Source of the DNA: an uncultured Prevotella sp.
GTDB taxonomy: Bacteria > Bacteroidota > Bacteroidia > Bacteroidales > Bacteroidaceae
Length of the DNA stretch: 64,000 nucleotides
Direction of reading: 5' to 3'
Assembly: GCA_900545525.1 (NCBI GenBank)
Contig: UQZX01000002.1
Coordinates: forward strand, 62,001 to 126,000
The notes under the pieces were generated by a model. That model did not search any database. It worked only from the letters and a program-made list of their open reading frames with translations, and was not told the origin of the DNA. Both the position numbers and the translations under genes were made by a program. Positions 60,319 through 64,000 of this stretch are shown in pieces; position 1 is the stretch's first letter, and the number at the start of each line of letters is the position of its first letter.

Positions 60319-61308
60319 TTACTGCTGTCTCATGATAAGTGACATGCCCGGACGCAGTCCGTCAAATCCAGCTACGGGGCGTGCCTTTACTTCAAATGTC
60401 TTGAGGTCGTACTGCCCGTTTGATTTCGTTGCCTTCCATACGGCATAGCTTCCCTGGTCCTTAATGTAGTACACCTTCATCTTTATCTCTTTGTTGAACG
60501 CCGGTGAATATGCTGTTATCACATCGCCTGTCTTCATCCCGTTCAACAAGTCCTCGCGTACATTGAATGTGCCCCAGCAGTCGTTCATCATGGCGATGCT
60601 CATTATCGGAGCACCCGTACCCACGAGTTCGCCGACCTTGGGATATATGTTGCTGACCTCCCCGTCGAACTGTGCCGTCTGTACCGTCTCGCTTATGTAT
60701 GAGTTTACTTCCTGTACGGCACCCTTGGCACGGCTTACCTGAGCTGCAGCAGCAGCCTTTTCTTCCTTGCGCGCGCCTTCCACAGCCATGTCATACTGTG
60801 TCTTTGCCGCCTTCTCCTGTGCCTCCATTGCACGATAGTTGGCGTATGCCTCGTCGCGTTTCTGCGCCGTCATCACCCCCTCGTTGAACAGCCGTTGCAC
60901 ACGCTCGTATGATTTTCTTGCAATTTCTGCACCAGCCTGTGCCTGCCGCCATACCTGATATGCCGCCTGTATCTGCTGTCTGCGCGCTCCGTTTGCCGCC
61001 ATGTCGCTCATTGCCTGTGCTGCTGACTCGGCGCTTACAGCCTGTTCTTTCTTTGCCCTTATGTCCGGAGCATCAAGAATGGCAAGCGTGTCGCCGGCAC
61101 GTACATAGTCGCCTTCCTTGACACGTATCTCAAGTATGCGTCCCGGAACCTTGCTCGACACCCTGTATTCGCTCACTTCTATTTCTCCCTGTATTATCTC
61201 TTCGGTGCGTCCGATAGTGAAATACCCTATGAGTGCCACTATTACGACCACGGCTGTAAATCCCGCTACGGCAAGGAGTATGTTGTTGTGTTGTTTCTGT
61301 TCTGACAT
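60319..61308 (-). CDS. HlyD/EmrA-type membrane-fusion adaptor
   Basis: This 329-residue protein has an N-terminal anchor (LLAVAGFTAVVVIVALIGYFTIG), a lipoyl/biotinyl half-motif (VSSKVPGRILEIRVKEGDYVRAGDTLAILDAPD), a coiled-coil hairpin of about 85 residues, and the beta barrel GEVSNIYPKVGELVGTGAPIMSI. It would bridge the inner-membrane permeases to the TolC channel. Confidence 0.92.
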   Translation of the reverse strand: MSEQKQHNNILLAVAGFTAVVVIVALIGYFTIGRTEEIIQGEIEVSEYRVSSKVPGRILEIRVKEGDYVRAGDTLAILDAPDIRAKKEQAVSAESAAQAMSDMAANGARRQQIQAAYQVWRQAQAGAEIARKSYERVQRLFNEGVMTAQKRDEAYANYRAMEAQEKAAKTQYDMAVEGARKEEKAAAAAQVSRAKGAVQEVNSYISETVQTAQFDGEVSNIYPKVGELVGTGAPIMSIAMMNDCWGTFNVREDLLNGMKTGDVITAYSPAFNKEIKMKVYYIKDQGSYAVWKATKSNGQYDLKTFEVKARPVAGFDGLRPGMSLIMRQQ

Positions 61309-61322
61309 AATCTTGATATTTT

Positions 61323-62708
61323 TTATTTCAATTCGCCAAGCGCTTTCTTCAAATCGGTTTGTGAAAGTTTAACATCTATCTCTGCATCAATCTTCTGCGA
61401 CTGTGCCTGAAGCCACGCTGTCTGTGCCTCCATCACGTCTGTTGTCTGCATCACGCCTTCCTTAAATCCCAGGTCGGCGCACCGCAGGTTCTCGTCCGCA
61501 CGCTCTATGTTCTTCTTAGCCATGGCAAGTTTCCTTGCAGCTTCTTTCACCCTGAACATGCTTTGGTTTATCTGTAGTTCTATTTTCTCTTCCGCCTCGT
61601 CAAGCTCCATTACGGCTATGCTTGTGGCGGTCTTGCCCGCACGTATCCTGTAGGCACCTTCAAACCAGTTCCATACAGGGACTCTTACGAGCACTCCGAT
61701 GTTCCACATGCCCGAGAACTTTCTTTCAAAGCCGTTGTACAGGTTGGGATTTGTGACGAGATATCCTCCCGTAAGTGCAATCTGCGGCAGGTTGGCTGCC
61801 TTCAAAAGCTTTGTTGTCTGTTTACTTATGTCTATGGCGTTCTGCAACATTCTCACCTCGGGACGGTTCTGTGCGGCTGCTTTTATGTCCGTAATGGTTT
61901 CCGCCGTTTCGGTTGCAAGCTCGTTCTTGCCTTCGTCCTCAAGCATTATGTCGCTGTCAGAGGGCATGCCGCACAGCTGGCACAGCAGCATGCGCGAAAG
62001 GGCAAGTCCGTCTTCAACCTGTGTAAGCTGCATTTCAGCCTCGTTCACCTTGACGCTTACTTTCAGTCCGTCTGCCCTTGTGGCAACTCCTTCCTTTATC
62101 ATCTTTGCCACGTCATCATCGAGCTTTTTGACAAGCTTCAGAAAACTGTTGGCAAGTTTCTCCTTCTGTCTTAGCGACACCACCGTCCAGTATGCCTTGT
62201 CTATATTATATAGGGTAGACTGCATGCTGCTTTCAGCCTGGTTCGCCGCCATTTCCTCCGCGATATCGGCTATACGGTTAGCCGCCGTAATGCTCCCGCC
62301 CATGTATATGGGCTGCCTTACCATTACCGATGCCGTGTATATGTTTCGTGTGTCAGTGCGGAAAGCATCACTCACTTTTTGCCCTATCTGGTTGACCATT
62401 GCCGTCGTCTGTTCGTCAAGGATGCCGATGATGCTTCCAATATTCCCCAAGGTGTATTTCTGTGTTCCGTTGAGAATGGACAGTTCCCTGCTTGTATGCG
62501 CGTATCCTCCAATTGCATCCACGTGGGGCAGGTATTTTGTGCGTGCCGCCTTGCGTATGTTCTTGGCAACATCCTGCTTCAGCCGCGCTATGTTCAGCTG
62601 TTTGTTGTTGCGCAGTGCCATGGCACGGCAACTGTCAAGGCTGAGCATCTGCTGGGCATCTGCGCCTGTCGCACACATCAGTGTTATTAATGACAGAAAC
62701 CATTTCAT
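61323..62708 (-). CDS. TolC-family outer-membrane channel
   Basis: This 461-residue protein has a signal peptide (MKWFLSLITLMCATGADA) and two copies of the OEP repeat: LSLDSCRAMALRNNKQLNIARLK followed by a long helix, and VMELDEAEEKIELQINQSMFRVKEAARKLAMAKKNIERADENLR. GVMQTTDVMEAQTAWLQAQ is typical. It follows the coiled-coil gene by 9 bp. Confidence 0.92.
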   Translation of the reverse strand: MKWFLSLITLMCATGADAQQMLSLDSCRAMALRNNKQLNIARLKQDVAKNIRKAARTKYLPHVDAIGGYAHTSRELSILNGTQKYTLGNIGSIIGILDEQTTAMVNQIGQKVSDAFRTDTRNIYTASVMVRQPIYMGGSITAANRIADIAEEMAANQAESSMQSTLYNIDKAYWTVVSLRQKEKLANSFLKLVKKLDDDVAKMIKEGVATRADGLKVSVKVNEAEMQLTQVEDGLALSRMLLCQLCGMPSDSDIMLEDEGKNELATETAETITDIKAAAQNRPEVRMLQNAIDISKQTTKLLKAANLPQIALTGGYLVTNPNLYNGFERKFSGMWNIGVLVRVPVWNWFEGAYRIRAGKTATSIAVMELDEAEEKIELQINQSMFRVKEAARKLAMAKKNIERADENLRCADLGFKEGVMQTTDVMEAQTAWLQAQSQKIDAEIDVKLSQTDLKKALGELK

Positions 62709-62717
62709 AGGCAGTTG

Positions 62718-63590
62718 TTATTTAAGGGAGAAACTTCTTGAACCAATCATGCTTCCGTCGGCAAATATGCTCACCTTGTATGTTCCTCCGGTCAGCGTCT
62801 CGCTTACGTTCCAGAACATGTCCACCGGTGTCTCGTCGCCTGTATACTCTATGGCTTTCTTCATGGAGTATTGCAGGTTGCGGTTCTCATAGCGGAATGA
62901 GCCTCCGTTGCCGAGTACCGTCCCGTTGGGCTTTGTTATTATTACATACAGCGTGCGCACGCCGTTTGTTGCCGTGACGTTTCTTGCAATGTTGAAGCTA
63001 ACCTGTATCTTAGTGCATTTTTTCAGGCTCTTTGCGTTTTTGTTATTCTTGTTGAGTGTCTGCATGGATATGCCCGTGGCGTTGAGCTGTGCAGCGATAG
63101 CCACCTTTTCAGACAGGTTCTGCTTGTCGGCGTTCAGCCCTTCTATCTGTTTTGTAGCCTCCTCATACTGTCCCTTCACCCTTGTGTTTTCCTCTGTCAG
63201 GTTTTTGTTGAGGCGGTTCAGCGAGTCTATTTCGAGTATGTAGCTGCGTATCACGGCACGGCATGTGGCAAGTTCTTTCTTCAACCGTGTTATTTCTCTC
63301 GCGTCGGTAGCCTTGAGGCTTCTCAGCTCTTCAAGCAGCTTCTGTGTCTTCAACTGTTCCTGGGTGAGCTGTTCCACCAGCGAGTCGTTGTTGATAGCCG
63401 TCTTCATCTCGCTGTACTGGTCGGCAAAGCGCTGATACTCGTTTTCCATTTCTTTCTTGTCGAGTTCCGCCAGTTCCTGCATGTCCTTGTTCGCCTGTTT
63501 CTGTTCGTTGAGGCTGTAGCCCAGATACACTATGCCTGAAATCAGTGCCAGTACAATAATAATTACGGGGATAAAAACTTTCTTATTCAT
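62718..63590 (-). CDS. Single-pass coiled-coil protein heading the export operon
   Basis: This 290-residue protein has one N-terminal helix (VFIPVIIIVLALISGIVYLG), a long coiled coil (about residues 30-165, TRLKKELATCRAVIRSYILEIDSLNRLNKNLTEENTRV), and a C-terminal beta domain (KCTKIQVSFNIARNVTATNGVRTLYVIITKPNG... SFSLK). I do not recognise a named family. As first gene of the TolC-HlyD-ABC operon it may be an assembly or substrate-handling factor. Confidence 0.75.
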   Translation of the reverse strand: MNKKVFIPVIIIVLALISGIVYLGYSLNEQKQANKDMQELAELDKKEMENEYQRFADQYSEMKTAINNDSLVEQLTQEQLKTQKLLEELRSLKATDAREITRLKKELATCRAVIRSYILEIDSLNRLNKNLTEENTRVKGQYEEATKQIEGLNADKQNLSEKVAIAAQLNATGISMQTLNKNNKNAKSLKKCTKIQVSFNIARNVTATNGVRTLYVIITKPNGTVLGNGGSFRYENRNLQYSMKKAIEYTGDETPVDMFWNVSETLTGGTYKVSIFADGSMIGSRSFSLK

Positions 63591-63793
63591 AACCGATAGC
63601 CGTTAATTCGTTATTACCTTATTAATATATTATGAAACGCGGTCAGTGTGTAGACCGATGCAAATTTATAGTTTTAAAACCAAACGGCAAATTATTTGTC
63701 ATACACCAATGCTTAAATATTGTAAAGATTATGATTTTTATGGAAAAATAGAGCAATATTAATGATATTTGATTATATTCGACTGCGTGTTCC

Positions 63794-63957
63794 ACTCCGT
63801 CTAATATACTCACGCTCGACAAAAGACAAATGAATTTGTTGTTTTGTTCTCGACTTATTCGTATGTTTGACTTCGTCTTCGACTCCGTCTAATATACTCA
63901 CGCTCGACAAAAAACAAATAAATTTGTTGTTTTGTTCTCGACTTATTCGTATATTTG
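63794..63957 (+). promoter_or_regulatory. Tandem duplicated 76-bp promoter region
   Basis: Two 76-bp copies (63794-63869 and 63882-63957) differ at only three positions. Each ends in a TAnnTTTG -7 box (TATGTTTG at 63862-63869, TATATTTG at 63950-63957). Each contains the dyad ACAAAT-N2-ATTTGT. They point to a rightward gene beginning at the window edge. The 63591-63790 stretch is A+T-rich without a gene. Confidence 0.85.
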
Positions 63958-63991
63958 CTATCGGTTTATATGGCATGAAAGTACTTTTATC

Positions 63992-64000
63992 ATGAAAAAG
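63992..64000 (+). CDS. Start of a gene cut by the window edge
   Basis: ATGAAAAAG begins 34 nt after the second duplicated -7 box. Three codons only, so no product can be named. MKK is a common start of a signal peptide. Confidence 0.35.

Noticed and set aside
63773..63976. Minus-strand frame across the duplicated promoter
   Set aside because: It consists entirely of the duplicated promoter sequence read backwards and shows no protein features.

Overview
The window looks like a chromosomal segment of a Bacteroidales bacterium, most likely a Prevotella-type organism. The evidence is: repeated promoters of the Bacteroidetes form (TTTG, about 20 nt, then TAnnTTTG); a smalltalk peptide beside an amidase and an HU-like protein; a TonB receptor with DUF5689-type lipoproteins; many SPII lipoproteins; and secreted proteins ending in a WYNLNG...GIYI...GKK tail. 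No rRNA, tRNA, CRISPR array or intact insertion sequence was seen.

Layout. (1) 1-5,060 holds a widespread but poorly understood Bacteroidales set: amidase, smalltalk peptide, DUF4248 protein, HU-like protein and a BT4734/VapE-type primase-helicase. The amidase is flanked by 111/112-bp inverted repeats. (2) 5,060-6,900 is a palindrome-rich spacer and an Rpn/PD-(D/E)XK nuclease gene with an in-frame tetrapeptide repeat. (3) 6,900-24,260 is a capsule/exopolysaccharide locus: Wzz, a Wzy-type polymerase, Wzx, at least five glycosyltransferases, a WbsX/GH99-like protein, a convergent GDP-D-glycero-D-manno-heptose operon, an epimerase/dehydratase and two adjacent initiating transferases. The Wzz-Wzx part is clearly more AT-rich than its flanks, which suggests horizontal exchange. 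(4) 24,400-38,700 carries a TonB receptor with two OB-fold lipoproteins and, further on, two exported nucleases, a UDG-family protein and uridine kinase. GH29 fucosidase, GH2 hydrolase and ribosomal protein L31 genes lie between them. Nucleic-acid scavenging is a reasonable inference for this cluster. (5) 38,800-50,720 holds a DUF308 membrane protein, a phosphatase, a Gly/Arg-rich secreted protein, a large multidomain surface protein, a tightly coupled DUF3791-DUF3990-small-protein trio (toxin-like), an AmpG-type permease and a 1,276-residue GT2-DUF4922-SpoIID fusion. (6) 50,720-64,000 is mostly housekeeping: rlmN, pdxA, a YbhN-like flippase/LPG-synthase-family protein, an acyl-CoA ligase, a HigBA pair, and a TolC-HlyD-ABC2-ABC2 export operon headed by a coiled-coil protein. 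The right edge has a duplicated promoter for a gene starting at the boundary.

The intergenic DNA is unusual. At least five kinds of dispersed repeat recur: arrays with an almost exact 22-bp period; a roughly 130-bp element with a TCTGCC-AAA-GGCAGA core; long GAAGTTAAGG hairpins; GAATGAA-TTTGCTGCCGC hairpins; and single large palindromes. These arrays, the DUF3990 trio, the three-domain fusion and the first-5-kb module are the best candidates for undescribed biology.
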